Source of the DNA: Primorskyibacter flagellatus
Lineage (GTDB): Bacteria > Pseudomonadota > Alphaproteobacteria > Rhodobacterales > Rhodobacteraceae
Length of the DNA: 64,000 nucleotides
Reading direction: 5' to 3'
Assembly (NCBI RefSeq): GCF_900176485.1
Contig: NZ_FWYD01000018.1
Coordinates: 1-64,000, forward strand
Shown: positions 25,086 to 33,790 of the stretch, piece after piece
Position numbering within the stretch: the stretch's first letter is position 1
How the letters are laid out: the number at the start of each line of letters is the position of its first letter
Position numbers and translations under genes: made by a program
The notes under the pieces: generated by a model
Database searches by the model: none
What the model was told of the DNA's origin: nothing
What the model saw: the letters and a program-made list of their open reading frames with translations, nothing else

Positions 25086-25614
25086 CGTCGTCCACCTTGT
25101 CGATCATCGGCGTGGTCGAAGAGAGATCTGCCAAGCGCAGAGAAATCAGCGACACGAAGGCGACAGCCTGAACCTCGATTGGGCCCAACATTGCATCGTC
25201 AAGAACATGCCGCTGATGCGTTCCGGAAAGAGCTGACCCGATCGCTTCGATACTGGCTTGACCGGTGGCGAGGTCATAAGGATCAAACTGTGGTGTCGAC
25301 ACGCCGATCTGCGTTAGCGTGACCAATTGATGCTCGATTGTCGCAACATGCATCCGGAAAATCGCAAGCATCTCAGGAGGCGACATTGCCATTGCCCGGG
25401 TCAGCCAGGTGACAAAGTCATTCGGCAGAAGCTTCGCGAGTGTGACTTGAGCGCCCGACGACATCGCGTCGACGGCCAATCGTTCGGCATTATGCCCATG
25501 GGTGTCTGACCACCGCTCATCAACCCGGCTCGAACCGGCGCGATTGTGGCGAGGGAAATGATCGGGAGGATATTGGCCATGATGGCGCGGAGGGTGATGG
25601 TGGTGCTTTGGCAT
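25078..25614 (-). CDS. Unknown protein with His-rich N-terminus
   Basis: I start at ATG 25614 (MPKHHHHPPRHHGQYPPDHF), preceded by AAGGAC; a longer frame to 25671 has no ribosome site. It has 178 aa. The first ~45 residues contain about twelve His and could bind metal. The rest is helical (LAKLLPNDFVTWLTRAMAMS, EVQAVAFVSLISLRLADLSS). It heads a minus-strand operon with an unknown protein, an IT-type permease and an ABC exporter. Metal handling or delivery is a guess from the His tract only. Confidence 0.5.
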   Translation of the reverse strand: MPKHHHHPPRHHGQYPPDHFPRHNRAGSSRVDERWSDTHGHNAERLAVDAMSSGAQVTLAKLLPNDFVTWLTRAMAMSPPEMLAIFRMHVATIEHQLVTLTQIGVSTPQFDPYDLATGQASIEAIGSALSGTHQRHVLDDAMLGPIEVQAVAFVSLISLRLADLSSTTPMIDKVDDDV

Positions 25615-25808
25615 TGTCCTTGTGCTCCTTGGTCTGGTGTGGCACGGGTGTGTTGGCGGTCTCCAACTCACCTGCTGTCTTTATTAAGAAGCATGGGCAG
25701 AGCCTCCGATATCCCCTTGCTATTTTAGTGGTTTCCAGCCCTGAGGGCTGAAACGCGGCCCGTTTCCTCGATGGTTTTAGGAAACGCCGCAATGATCCAT
25801 GGCGCTGA

Positions 25809-25855
25809 CAGGAAACTTCTTGACACCCTGCAGGAAACTTACCAGTTTCCACTGG
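25809..25855. promoter_or_regulatory. Repeated operator-like motifs before the 1019-aa gene
   Basis: CAGGAAACTT occurs at 25809-25818 and again at 25831-25840, 22 bp (two helical turns) apart. A palindrome CCAGT-TTCC-ACTGG follows at 25842-25855. A TTGACA box lies at 25820-25825. The spacing suits a dimeric repressor. The protein encoded downstream has an HTH-like N-terminus and could bind here itself; that is inference. Confidence 0.35.
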
Positions 25856-25954
25856 GAAGTCGGGCAAGCGCACGAAGTTTCATGATGCTTGAAGGTGGAG
25901 ACCCTAGGCGATTGTCGCTGGTCACGCTGGCGAGGCGTGCACGGGGAGCGCAAC

Positions 25955-28900
25955 TTGGATTACCTAGAAATACTGTCTTACGTTTGCGCCAATCACCGGG
26001 AATATCGCATCGCGCGGCGTCAATACTCTAATCAGGACATTTTCAATGATCTCGGGTACACTTTAAATAAGGCAGACGATGCTGAACTGCTCCCAATTTC
26101 GAAGGGATATGCTTCCAAAATCCTCAATGGAACAAGGCGCCACGACGGGGTGCTGGAAAAGCTTGCGGATGCCAGCGTCCGACAAGCGATCGAAGGCAGT
26201 TTAAATCTCGAAGGTTTGTTTGACTGTAAGAGTGGAGAGGAAATTGATCGGCTTGTAGCGCAGTTTGAAGCTCAAAATGAAGACAGCGATGGAGAGAATG
26301 AACCGCCAAGAGCACGATTGGGTATGCAACGCGTACCTAATGATTTCCAGTTGTTCAGCCTCGACGAGCTTTATGTCACCGAACCGCTCGCATCAGAGGG
26401 TGAGCGCGGATGTCAGCGGCTTTTGACGCAACTATTGCTTCGAAGTGGTCAGAAGCTTGTGCATTGGGGTGCACCACCTTGGGCGGGAGCTTCCTTCGTT
26501 GCGAGCAGCTTGATGGGAAAAGGTGATATTCGCAGCACCTACCGTTATTGCTGCATTCTCCGACCAACGAATTTCGATGACCCGTATCTCGAGCAGCTCG
26601 AGCGTCTCGTAAGCCATTTCGGTAAGAATCCAGATAGAAGCAACTTTGCTTCCTCAATTCTATCATTGCTAGAAGATGAGAAGGTACTCCTAATCCTTCT
26701 TGATGCATGCTACATTCCTGATCAAGGCTCGTTTGCAAGTGGTCGGGCGGTTCGGCGAATACTCGACCAATCCGTATCTCGGCAGTATTCCAACAGTCAT
26801 GCAAGCATTCTAACGGTGGGAAGATCACAGTTTGTTCAAAACTTGGTCGGCGATACCGGCGCAAGCCGCCTGAATGATATTTTGCGTGTTCAGCCAAAGC
26901 TTAGATTTCCATTGTTTCATGATCTTTTTGAATTCTTTCGCGGCCTTCGTGGCAATACGCGGCCAGAAGAAGGTGGTTCGCGGATCAAGCGTGGGCGCTG
27001 GCACTACGAAGCCATAGCTGACGCTGAGGGGCGTGAATCATGGCCCGGAATGATACGGTTGCGCGCTTACTTTGCTTCGAATTTTCGAAATTTTGCTTAT
27101 TTTGACCCCATGCGCGGTTTCGAAAAACTCTGTGATGCCGATGTTGAAATCCCGTTGAGTATTGAAATGGCTCAAGATGATGTCATCGCGTATCTTCGAA
27201 GAGCATCATCCAAAGCTCAATTGAGCGAGGTAAGGTCACTTCGGCTGTGCAGCACAGCGAAGCATTGGCTTACCGCTGATGCGCTCAATGTACTTCGGCA
27301 GCCATTTTTTCCGAAAGGCGAGGCAGGGGTTCGATTGCCCGAACTCACGCTTGAAGCGTTTCAGCGAATTGTTGACCAGAAGCATTGCCCCATTGGCGTA
27401 GTTAACCGCTTACGGGAAGGCACCTCCCAGTTTTCTGAGCAAGACGAAGTCTTCACACTAAGCCTTGGGGTCAAGGCAGTAGTACAAGCGGAATGGCTTG
27501 AGTCCGACCCATTCGATAGAGCTGTAGCGCACTGGCGGATTGCTGAAAGACTTTGGAAGTTACAAGACGATAAAGAGTTATTGCCTCGAGAATTTCCGTA
27601 CATACCTCATTGGGGTCGCTCGAGAATATTTATACTTGGCGAGTGCATCAGGCACCTGATGGCTACAATCGACGCTGTATCAAGTGACCCAGGTCAAGTC
27701 TCAGCAATTTTTGATCAGAACTTTTTTCCTGCACCACCAACTTCTGTTCTTGGAGGCTGCGATCCGAATGAAGTTATTAATTTCTGTTATGCAAGGATAT
27801 TCCAGCGAGAAATTAACGCAAATCGTGGATTCGCTCCCGGGCGTACAGCTTACCAAACTGGACGGGCACTGGCAAAACGCCATGGTGCGTTCGAGTACGC
27901 TGCAGAGTTGTTGCAACTAGTTGGAGATGGGAGGAACTTCGGCAAACCTAACAGGTATCTTCAGTCGGAATTCGTCGGTTCTTACCGCCGGGAGTGTGCT
28001 TTCGCTTGTTTGGATATTGGTGAGTTGCAGAGGGCTAACGACATTTTTGGCGAACTATGCGACCTGAATGAAAAGGATGGAACCCTTGGAATTAGATCAG
28101 TGGAAGACCAATTAAACCTCGCCCTCGTCGCGACAGAACTGGATGATATCGAAAGAGCGATAGAACTTGTGGATTTGGCAAAGAGCCGTTTCGACAGGCT
28201 TCGAAAAGAGAATAAATACAGTTCAAGTGACTTTAGTTCGCTTCGGCGTCGTATTGCCGCTCGACAAGCTCACATCGCCACGGTCACGCGGAAATCGCCA
28301 GACGCAATATCACTAAGCCGTGAAGCGCTATCTAATGATACTGATCCCAGCCGCTGGGATGCTGAGTTGGTACAAAACTATATTAGGGCCCTGGGGAATG
28401 TTGAGGAACATCGCCCCGAGGCTCTCAAAGAGTGTCTCGCTGCCGCTTTTCGGTCTAGTGGGGCTGGGTTTCAACACGAGGCATTGGGCTATCGTGTTCT
28501 TCTAGGTCGCATTTTTCGTCTGCGAAATGAGATTAGTATCGCTGAACAAGTCCTTGACGATGCGCAGCACAACATACTCGCCTACGGTTGTTCGGAACGG
28601 GCATACTTGGAGCTACTTTATGAAGCAGGGCGTACCCTTTGTTCGATGAGTGATGACTTCAAACTCGTTCGCGCTTATTCAAGCTACCTGAGGCCATGTT
28701 TGGTTAGGGCGAGGAGCCGTAGATATGGAAGGTTTGTCTATTTGGCAGAACGGTATTCTTCCTTTGCCTTGAAGGAGATGAAGGAGAAGATTGAGAACAG
28801 TACTCCGGAGGCTTGGTCAAAAGTTATTGAGATGGCACTTTCAGATGAGATTAAGCATGCGAGTAAAGAAAAATTGGGAGACGAGGGTTTTTTCGAGGTC

Positions 28901-29014
28901 GACCCACTCTTTGGATATTATGTTTCCGGATCGCAGAATATCATTAGGAAACTCTTATCAGTTGATGGGGTTGAGGACGAGTTGCGTTTTGTCGATGAAC
29001 GAAGGGCGACGTAG
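25955..29014 (+). CDS. 1019-aa protein: HTH-like N-terminus, degenerate P-loop, helical repeats; candidate novel defence gene
   Basis: I prefer the TTG at 25955, which follows ACGGGGAG at ideal spacing; an ATG at 25889 would add 22 residues without a ribosome site. Residues ~25-75 contain an HTH-like stretch (PISKGYASKILNGTRR). At 172-180 GAPPWAGAS occupies the Walker A position but lacks the invariant Lys of GKS/T. A Walker B-like strand VLLILLDACYIP (Asp250) follows. From ~500 to the end helices resembling TPR units dominate (VEDQLNLALVATELDDIERA). The layout is that of a STAND sensor without an obvious effector domain. Base composition is AT-richer than its neighbours. It sits directly against attachment site C, a usual place for defence cargo. 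No named family recognised. Confidence 0.6.
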   Translation: MDYLEILSYVCANHREYRIARRQYSNQDIFNDLGYTLNKADDAELLPISKGYASKILNGTRRHDGVLEKLADASVRQAIEGSLNLEGLFDCKSGEEIDRLVAQFEAQNEDSDGENEPPRARLGMQRVPNDFQLFSLDELYVTEPLASEGERGCQRLLTQLLLRSGQKLVHWGAPPWAGASFVASSLMGKGDIRSTYRYCCILRPTNFDDPYLEQLERLVSHFGKNPDRSNFASSILSLLEDEKVLLILLDACYIPDQGSFASGRAVRRILDQSVSRQYSNSHASILTVGRSQFVQNLVGDTGASRLNDILRVQPKLRFPLFHDLFEFFRGLRGNTRPEEGGSRIKRGRWHYEAIADAEGRESWPGMIRLRAYFASNFRNFAYFDPMRGFEKLCDADVEIPLSIEMAQDDVIAYLRRASSKAQLSEVRSLRLCSTAKHWLTADALNVLRQPFFPKGEAGVRLPELTLEAFQRIVDQKHCPIGVVNRLREGTSQFSEQDEVFTLSLGVKAVVQAEWLESDPFDRAVAHWRIAERLWKLQDDKELLPREFPYIPHWGRSRIFILGECIRHLMATIDAVSSDPGQVSAIFDQNFFPAPPTSVLGGCDPNEVINFCYARIFQREINANRGFAPGRTAYQTGRALAKRHGAFEYAAELLQLVGDGRNFGKPNRYLQSEFVGSYRRECAFACLDIGELQRANDIFGELCDLNEKDGTLGIRSVEDQLNLALVATELDDIERAIELVDLAKSRFDRLRKENKYSSSDFSSLRRRIAARQAHIATVTRKSPDAISLSREALSNDTDPSRWDAELVQNYIRALGNVEEHRPEALKECLAAAFRSSGAGFQHEALGYRVLLGRIFRLRNEISIAEQVLDDAQHNILAYGCSERAYLELLYEAGRTLCSMSDDFKLVRAYSSYLRPCLVRARSRRYGRFVYLAERYSSFALKEMKEKIENSTPEAWSKVIEMALSDEIKHASKEKLGDEGFFEVDPLFGYYVSGSQNIIRKLLSVDGVEDELRFVDERRAT

Positions 29015-29035
29015 TCGTCGTCTAAAATTGTTGGA

Positions 29036-29068
29036 GAAGGTTCGACTCCGGTCCTGTTCCCTCCGCCA
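29036..29068 (+). repeat. tRNA-3'-end-like attachment site C
   Basis: GAAGGTTCGAC (T-loop-like TTCGA box) leads after 22 bases into GTTCCCTCCGCCA with a terminal CCA. It agrees with site D (45787-45819) at 29 of 33 positions. The matching 5' half of a tRNA is absent and the T-stem does not pair well, so this is not an intact tRNA gene. I read it as a displaced 3' end left by integration. Confidence 0.6.
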
Positions 29069-29212
29069 CTTGCCCTTGAGAAGCGTTTCTCCCGATCCGG
29101 CTGCGGCCGGATTTTTCCGTTATATTCAAAGGTTATGCGGGAGGGGCTGTTCACCGGCCCCGGTGCCAAGTTGCTCGAAAGCGTTCTCTCTGGGGCAGTA
29201 TTCTCCCGACCT
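29060..29212. repeat. 153-bp imperfect direct repeat, copy 2
   Basis: Counterpart of 18601-18753. It starts at the CCTCCGCCA core of site C and continues through the terminator hairpin to CCCGACCT. The block between the two copies (10.4 kb) contains no integrase, so it was either deposited together with one or has lost it. Confidence 0.65.
29095..29118 (+). terminator. Intrinsic terminator after site C
   Basis: ATCCGGC (29095-29101) pairs with GCCGGAT (29106-29112) over a TGCG loop, followed by a run of T. It lies 27 bases after the CCA end and would terminate a tRNA transcript; here it may also end transcription of the 1019-aa gene. Confidence 0.7.
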
Positions 29213-29236
29213 GTTAGCCGACTGTGAATAAAATGC

Positions 29237-29719
29237 TCATGCCTGTATCCTTTTCTTGAACCCTAGCATGCCCGAATCTTCTCGTGAATCCCCTGAATCG
29301 CTCTGTCTTGACCAACGCGCCCTCGATCCTAGCCAGTGTTGCAAGTGGTTGGTATGGATGGCCCATTCTGCAGGCAAAGGTTTCCGAAGTATCTCCAAGG
29401 TGAACTCGACCGGCTGACGACCATCGAGAATCGCCTCGACGATGTCTGGCGAGAGCTGTGTAAGCCGCATCGTTCTCGTAAGATATGATGCGGCGATTCT
29501 CTCATGCGAAGCCAGTTCAGCAATCGTCGTAAATTCACCCGCCTCGAGCATCCTTTGCCAGCGAAACGCAGGTGCCAGCGCCTTGACCAAAGTGTTGTCC
29601 ATCTTGCGTTGGCTGGATGCCCCGTCCGGCAGCTGCATCTCCTTGCGCCCGCCTCGCTTCACGAGGCGAAACGGGACGTGCACTGTCACCGTTTCCGGCA
29701 CTGGCTTCGCGCGGGTCAT
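29237..29719 (-). CDS. Accessory protein of the serine-recombinase cassette
   Basis: A 160-aa basic protein (MTRAKPVPETVTVHVPFRLV; later HERIAASYLTRTMRLTQLSP, an HTH/ParB-like helix pair). Its ATG overlaps the recombinase stop by four bases (29716-29719). It regularly follows this recombinase type in alphaproteobacteria, where it may aid DNA binding. The precise role is unknown. Confidence 0.6.
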   Translation of the reverse strand: MTRAKPVPETVTVHVPFRLVKRGGRKEMQLPDGASSQRKMDNTLVKALAPAFRWQRMLEAGEFTTIAELASHERIAASYLTRTMRLTQLSPDIVEAILDGRQPVEFTLEILRKPLPAEWAIHTNHLQHWLGSRARWSRQSDSGDSREDSGMLGFKKRIQA

Positions 29720-31023
29720 GCCGCCGTTCCGATATCAGCCATCATTTCGCGCGCCAGCCCGGTCAGACCGTCAATGCGTAGCCGAACATTGAGGCCATCA
29801 GTGCCGATGTCGATCCGCTCGACCAGCAGCGCCGCTATGCGTGCCTGCTCGGCAGGGAAGAGTTGGTCCCAGAGCGGATCGAGTCGGGTCAGTGCGGCTA
29901 GGGCATCGGCCTCGGTGATCTCCCCATCCTGCGCGAGTGCCGCCTTCCATGTGCCCGCCACAATTTCTGGCTGGCGGAACACGGCGCGAAGTTGGTCGAT
30001 GACAGCAGCCTCGATTTCGCCCGCTGGAACCCGGCCAACCGGGCATGACCCGGCCCCGTGCTTCAGCACCGTCTGGCTGACATAGTATCGATATAGTTTG
30101 CCTTTCTTCCGGGTGTGGGTTGGCGAGAAGGCCGCCCCGTCGGGGCCGTAGAGCAGCCCTTTCAGCAGCGCAGGCGTGTCGGTTCGGGTGCGTGCGGCAC
30201 GCTTACGGGGGCTTTCGGTAAGTATGGCATGGACTTTGTCCCAAATCGCGCGGTCGATGATGCCGTCGTGCTCACCGGGATAGCTGTCGCCCTTGTGGAC
30301 CGCCTCGCCGATGTAGGCGCGGTTGTTCAGCAGGCGATACAGGTACTTCTTGTCGATCCGGTTGCCACGGCTGGTCTGAATGCCCCGTGCCGCCAGTTCA
30401 CGAGCCAGTTCCGTGCCCGAGCCGATTTCGATGAACCGGGCGAAAATCCAGCGGATGTTGGCGGCATCGGCCTCCTTGATGATCAGCTTTCGGTCCTTCA
30501 CCTCGTAGCCCAGTGGCGGCACGCCGCCCATCCACATTCCCTTCATCCGGCTGGCGCGGACCTTGTCGCGGATGCGCTCAGCCGTCACCTCACGCTCGAA
30601 TTGGGCGAATGACAGCAGGATGTTCAGCGTCAACCGCCCCATGGACGTGGTGGTGTTGAATGACTGAGTGACAGAAACGAAGGTCACGCCGTTTCGGTCA
30701 AACACCTCGACCAGTTTGGAAAAATCCATTAGCGACCGCGACAAGCGGTCTATCTTGTACACGACGACCACGTCGACCAAGCCATCCTCGACGTCCGCGA
30801 GCAGCCTTTTCAGGCCGGGTCGTTCCAGCGTGCCGCCGGAAATCCCGCCATCATCATACTGATCGCGAACCAGCACCCAGCCTTCTGACCGCTGGCTGGC
30901 AATATAGGCTTCGCAGGCCTCCCGCTGGGCGTGCAGGCTGTTGAACTCCTGCTCCAGCCCTTCCTCGGAGGATTTCCGGGTGTAGACGGCACAGCGCAGC
31001 TTCCTGACGATGGGTTTGGTCAT
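29716..31023 (-). CDS. Large serine recombinase
   Basis: From ATG 31023 (overlapping the DUF2924 stop, ATGA) the protein has 435 aa. The resolvase N-domain has CAVYTRKSSEEG with the Ser nucleophile, DDGGISGGTLERPGLKRLL and YKIDRLSRSLMDF. A recombinase domain follows (VPPLGYEV...RWIFARFIEIGSG...RIDKKYLYRLLNNRAYIGE) and a shortened C-terminal region. It belongs to the site-specific recombinases that mobilise cassettes. Here its cassette ends exactly where a megatron gene resumes, so it has probably inserted into, or been left inside, that gene. Confidence 0.85.
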   Translation of the reverse strand: MTKPIVRKLRCAVYTRKSSEEGLEQEFNSLHAQREACEAYIASQRSEGWVLVRDQYDDGGISGGTLERPGLKRLLADVEDGLVDVVVVYKIDRLSRSLMDFSKLVEVFDRNGVTFVSVTQSFNTTTSMGRLTLNILLSFAQFEREVTAERIRDKVRASRMKGMWMGGVPPLGYEVKDRKLIIKEADAANIRWIFARFIEIGSGTELARELAARGIQTSRGNRIDKKYLYRLLNNRAYIGEAVHKGDSYPGEHDGIIDRAIWDKVHAILTESPRKRAARTRTDTPALLKGLLYGPDGAAFSPTHTRKKGKLYRYYVSQTVLKHGAGSCPVGRVPAGEIEAAVIDQLRAVFRQPEIVAGTWKAALAQDGEITEADALAALTRLDPLWDQLFPAEQARIAALLVERIDIGTDGLNVRLRIDGLTGLAREMMADIGTAA

Positions 31024-31472
31024 GCGCCCCTCCGATGGTTTTTCAGGCCGAAGAACACCCAACCGTTCCAGCGCGTGCCGGTGATCGCGCGGGCAATGGC
31101 CGACAGCGATTTGTAAGGGCGGCCCTGCCAGTCGAAACCGTCAGACGTGACGGTGACGAGATGTTCGACGCCCTGCCATTCACGGATCAGCCGTGTGCCG
31201 ACGATGGGCTTCAGATCAGCGCGGATGCGGCTCTTCTTGCGGTCGCCACCGTCCAGCTGTTCGCCGAGGGTTTCCAGTCGCCGGATCGTGTCCGGCTTCA
31301 GGCCGCCATAAGCCAGTTCCTGGATGCGGTAGGCCAGTCGGCTCTCGAGGTAGCGACGATTGAACGGCGGCGGCTCGCTGTCAAACAGCTCGCGCCATTG
31401 TTGCTTCAGGTCTGGCGTCGACGTGGTCCTGAGCGCGGCCAGGCGGGCGGGAATGGGATCTTGTTTGGTCAT
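31020..31472 (-). CDS. DUF2924 protein of the recombinase cassette
   Basis: I start at ATG 31472 (MTKQDPIPARLAALRTTSTP), which overlaps the stop of the preceding ORF; this gives 150 aa. The body (LKQQWRELFDSEPPPFNRRY, LESRLAYRIQELAYGGL, LIREWQGVEHLVTVTSDGFD, YKSLSAIARAITGTRWNGWV) is the DUF2924 family, which consistently precedes this type of serine recombinase. It may be a DNA-binding accessory factor. Confidence 0.8.
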   Translation of the reverse strand: MTKQDPIPARLAALRTTSTPDLKQQWRELFDSEPPPFNRRYLESRLAYRIQELAYGGLKPDTIRRLETLGEQLDGGDRKKSRIRADLKPIVGTRLIREWQGVEHLVTVTSDGFDWQGRPYKSLSAIARAITGTRWNGWVFFGLKNHRRGA

Positions 31473-31672
31473 GCGTCTCTCCGGTGAGTTGGAGTTGCAT
31501 GACGCCATTCGTCGGCCGGGTAGTGTAGGCAACTTTCTCTGCTATCGTCAGATACTTCCGCCGGATCGCGCATCCGCAGGCGAACCAGCCCGAGAGCCAG
31601 CAGGCCACACAAATCGGCACGGCGTTCCGCCGGGGTCATCTGGTCTGCTGGGAGTGGATTGGGTCGTTTCAT
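31469..31672 (-). CDS. First ORF of the recombinase cassette
   Basis: A 67-aa protein, MKRPNPLPADQMTPAERRAD followed by LCGLLALGLVRLRMRD. Related short ORFs with TPAERR...LA.GL.RL start the recombinase/DUF2924 cassettes of many Rhodobacteraceae. It is coupled to DUF2924 by a four-base overlap, so four consecutive genes share ATGA joints. Function unknown. Confidence 0.6.
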   Translation of the reverse strand: MKRPNPLPADQMTPAERRADLCGLLALGLVRLRMRDPAEVSDDSRESCLHYPADEWRHATPTHRRDA

Positions 31673-31719
31673 GTCTCGGGCAGCCGTGATTGGTGGTGTC
31701 GTTACCAATCAAAAGCCAC

Positions 31720-32684
31720 CCCGAAGCCCCTTGTGGGACATGCCGCACCCTTTGCCGCAGCTGACCGATGACCAATCGGCCCATCGCCCGATGGTCGCAG
31801 CGCATGCGGTTCCCTGGCCGGGGGAGATGGCGGTGTTTCGTAGTCCATCCTTCGACGGGTTTGAGCTGCTGACTACGTTTGGCAGCCGTGCCCGGATCGG
31901 GGAGTTGGTTTCGGACTTTTATTCCGGGCCCACATCACGGTTTGATCTCGGCAATGACTTGGTCGTCGATCTGCTGACCGGCACGCTGGAAAGTGTCACC
32001 GACCTGACCCTGTTCGGTGGGGCCAATGCAATCGCTATCGAGAGCGCCCCTGGCACCTGGGAGGTCGTGCAGGCAGGCACGGCAGACCTGATCGCGCCGG
32101 GCCGCTATCGTCTGACGCGGCTGCTGCGCGGCCAGCGCGGCACGGAAGCGGCCATGGCCAATCCGGCATCTGCGGGCGCGCGGGTCGTGGTGCTGGACGC
32201 AAGCCTTGCCTCGCTGCCCATCGCCGAGGCCGATCTCGGGCTTCCCTGGAACTGGCGCATCGGCCCCGCAAGCCGCCCGGTCAGCGGCGAGACCTATGTC
32301 GCCATTCCCTTCACCCCCGAGGGCGCTGGGCTCCGGCCATTCTCCGTCGTTCATGTCGAGCAGACGTGGCGACGACCGCGCACACCGGGCGATCTGACCA
32401 TTCGCTGGACGCGGCGGTCCCGCGCGCTCTCGGCCGACAGCTGGGGTGCCATGGAGGTGCCCCTCGTGGAGGAAGCCGAAGCGTACGAGGTTGAGATCCT
32501 CGATGGGGCGACCATCAAACGCACGCTGACCACCTCGACACCCAGCGTCATCTATACCGGCGCCGACCAAACGGCTGATTGGGGCGCGCTTCTGGGCCCG
32601 GGCGACACCTTGACCATCCGCATCTTTCAGCTCTCCGCCCTGATCGGGCGGGGCGCGGCCAAGACCGTCACACTGACATTCTGA
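31720..32684 (+). pseudogene. Tail megatron protein, C-terminal part
   Basis: From about MPHPLPQLTDDQSAHRP onward the plus strand encodes the C-terminal domain of the GTA/phage baseplate megatron: VPWPGEMAVFRSPSFDGFEL, GNDLVVDLLTGTLESVTDL, YRLTRLLRGQRGTEAAM, ending GRGAAKTVTLTF. The N-terminal ~900 residues are absent because the recombinase cassette starts immediately to the left. The frame is open to 31659 but that part is not homologous. It is followed at 11 bases by the DUF2793 gene. Confidence 0.75.
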
Positions 32685-32694
32685 AAGGACCACC

Positions 32695-33771
32695 ATGTCC
32701 GACGCTACGACCAACCTGGCTCTGCCTTACATCCTGGCGGCGCAGGCCCAGAAGCACGTTACCCACAACGAGGCCTTGCGGCTGCTCGACGGGCTCGTCC
32801 AGCTTTCCGTTCTCGACCGGGATCTGACCGCGCCGCCCGGTTCTCCGGCCGATGGCGCCCGCTACATCATCGGTTCGGGTGCCACCGGCGACTGGGCGGG
32901 TTGGGATCAGAACGTCGCGCTGTTCACGGATGGGGCCTGGCTGCGCCTGCCGCCACGCGCTGGTTGGCGGGCGTGGGTCGAAGACGAAGTTATGCTGCTG
33001 GTCTACGATGGCGCGGGCTGGATCAGCACCACGCCTGCGTCCCTGCAAAATCTCGCGCAGCTCAGCGTCGGCACCACCGCTGACGCCGCCAACCCGTTCT
33101 CGGCAAAGCTGAACGCCGCGCTCTGGACCGCGAAGACCGTGGCCGAAGGCGGCACCGGTGATCTGTTCTACACCATGAACAAGGAGGCGGCGGGAGACGA
33201 TCTCGGGCTGACCCTGCAGAGCGGCTTCGTGACAAAGGCGCTGCTGGGGCTGTTCGGCTCGAACAAGTTCCGCCTCGCGGTTTCACCCGATGGGAGCACG
33301 TTCTTCGACGGGCTTATCGTCGACAATACGAGTGGCATCGCTGACCAGCCGCGATTGCCGCGTTTCAAGGCCTATACCGACTACGACAACTATGTCGGCG
33401 TCGGGACTTGGACGAAGATTGCCCTCAACAATACCGATTATAACGATCAGGCCTGTTTTGATGCCGGGACCAACCGGTTCACGGCTCCCGTCGACGGCAC
33501 TTATCTTTTGGGCGCAACGCTGCTCTTCAAGGTCAATTCCAGCACCTCGGCCCGGATGCGCGGGCGGCTGGTGCTGAACGGCAGCACGGAGATCCGGGGC
33601 GCCTTCGGCGAAAGCTCGGCCACCCATGTTTCGCTGGCGACCGCCATCTGGCTGCAGACCATCGTGCCGTTGAGCGCGGGCGATACCGTGGAGTTGCAGG
33701 GGTATTTCCGCGCGCAGGACGGTTACTTCGCGGCCGATCACACGTCCTTCTGGGGCGCGAAGATCGGCTGA
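32695..33771 (+). CDS. DUF2793 phage tail/fibre protein
   Basis: A 358-aa protein starting MSDATTNLALPYILAAQAQK after GAAAGGA. The N-terminal DUF2793 domain (HVTHNEALRLLDGLVQLSVL, WAGWDQNVALFTDGAWLRL) precedes a C-terminal C1q-like beta region (TWTKIALNNTDYNDQACFDA, FTAPVDGTYLLGATLLFKV, GYFRAQDGYFAADHTSFWGA). Such proteins follow the megatron gene in rhodobacterial prophages and are thought to be receptor-binding tail components. The gene appears intact. Confidence 0.75.
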   Translation: MSDATTNLALPYILAAQAQKHVTHNEALRLLDGLVQLSVLDRDLTAPPGSPADGARYIIGSGATGDWAGWDQNVALFTDGAWLRLPPRAGWRAWVEDEVMLLVYDGAGWISTTPASLQNLAQLSVGTTADAANPFSAKLNAALWTAKTVAEGGTGDLFYTMNKEAAGDDLGLTLQSGFVTKALLGLFGSNKFRLAVSPDGSTFFDGLIVDNTSGIADQPRLPRFKAYTDYDNYVGVGTWTKIALNNTDYNDQACFDAGTNRFTAPVDGTYLLGATLLFKVNSSTSARMRGRLVLNGSTEIRGAFGESSATHVSLATAIWLQTIVPLSAGDTVELQGYFRAQDGYFAADHTSFWGAKIG

Positions 33772-33790
33772 ACGGCAAGAGGATGATCCG

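Noticed and set aside
29036-29068. Intact tRNA gene at site C
   Set aside because: Only a CCA-terminated 3' end is visible; the T-stem pairs poorly and no 5' half with a matching acceptor strand occurs upstream. Site D fails the same test.
18601-29212. Calling the whole 10.4-kb B-C block an active integrative element
   Set aside because: It has no recombinase of its own and contains several independent relics, so only the flanking repeat is reported.
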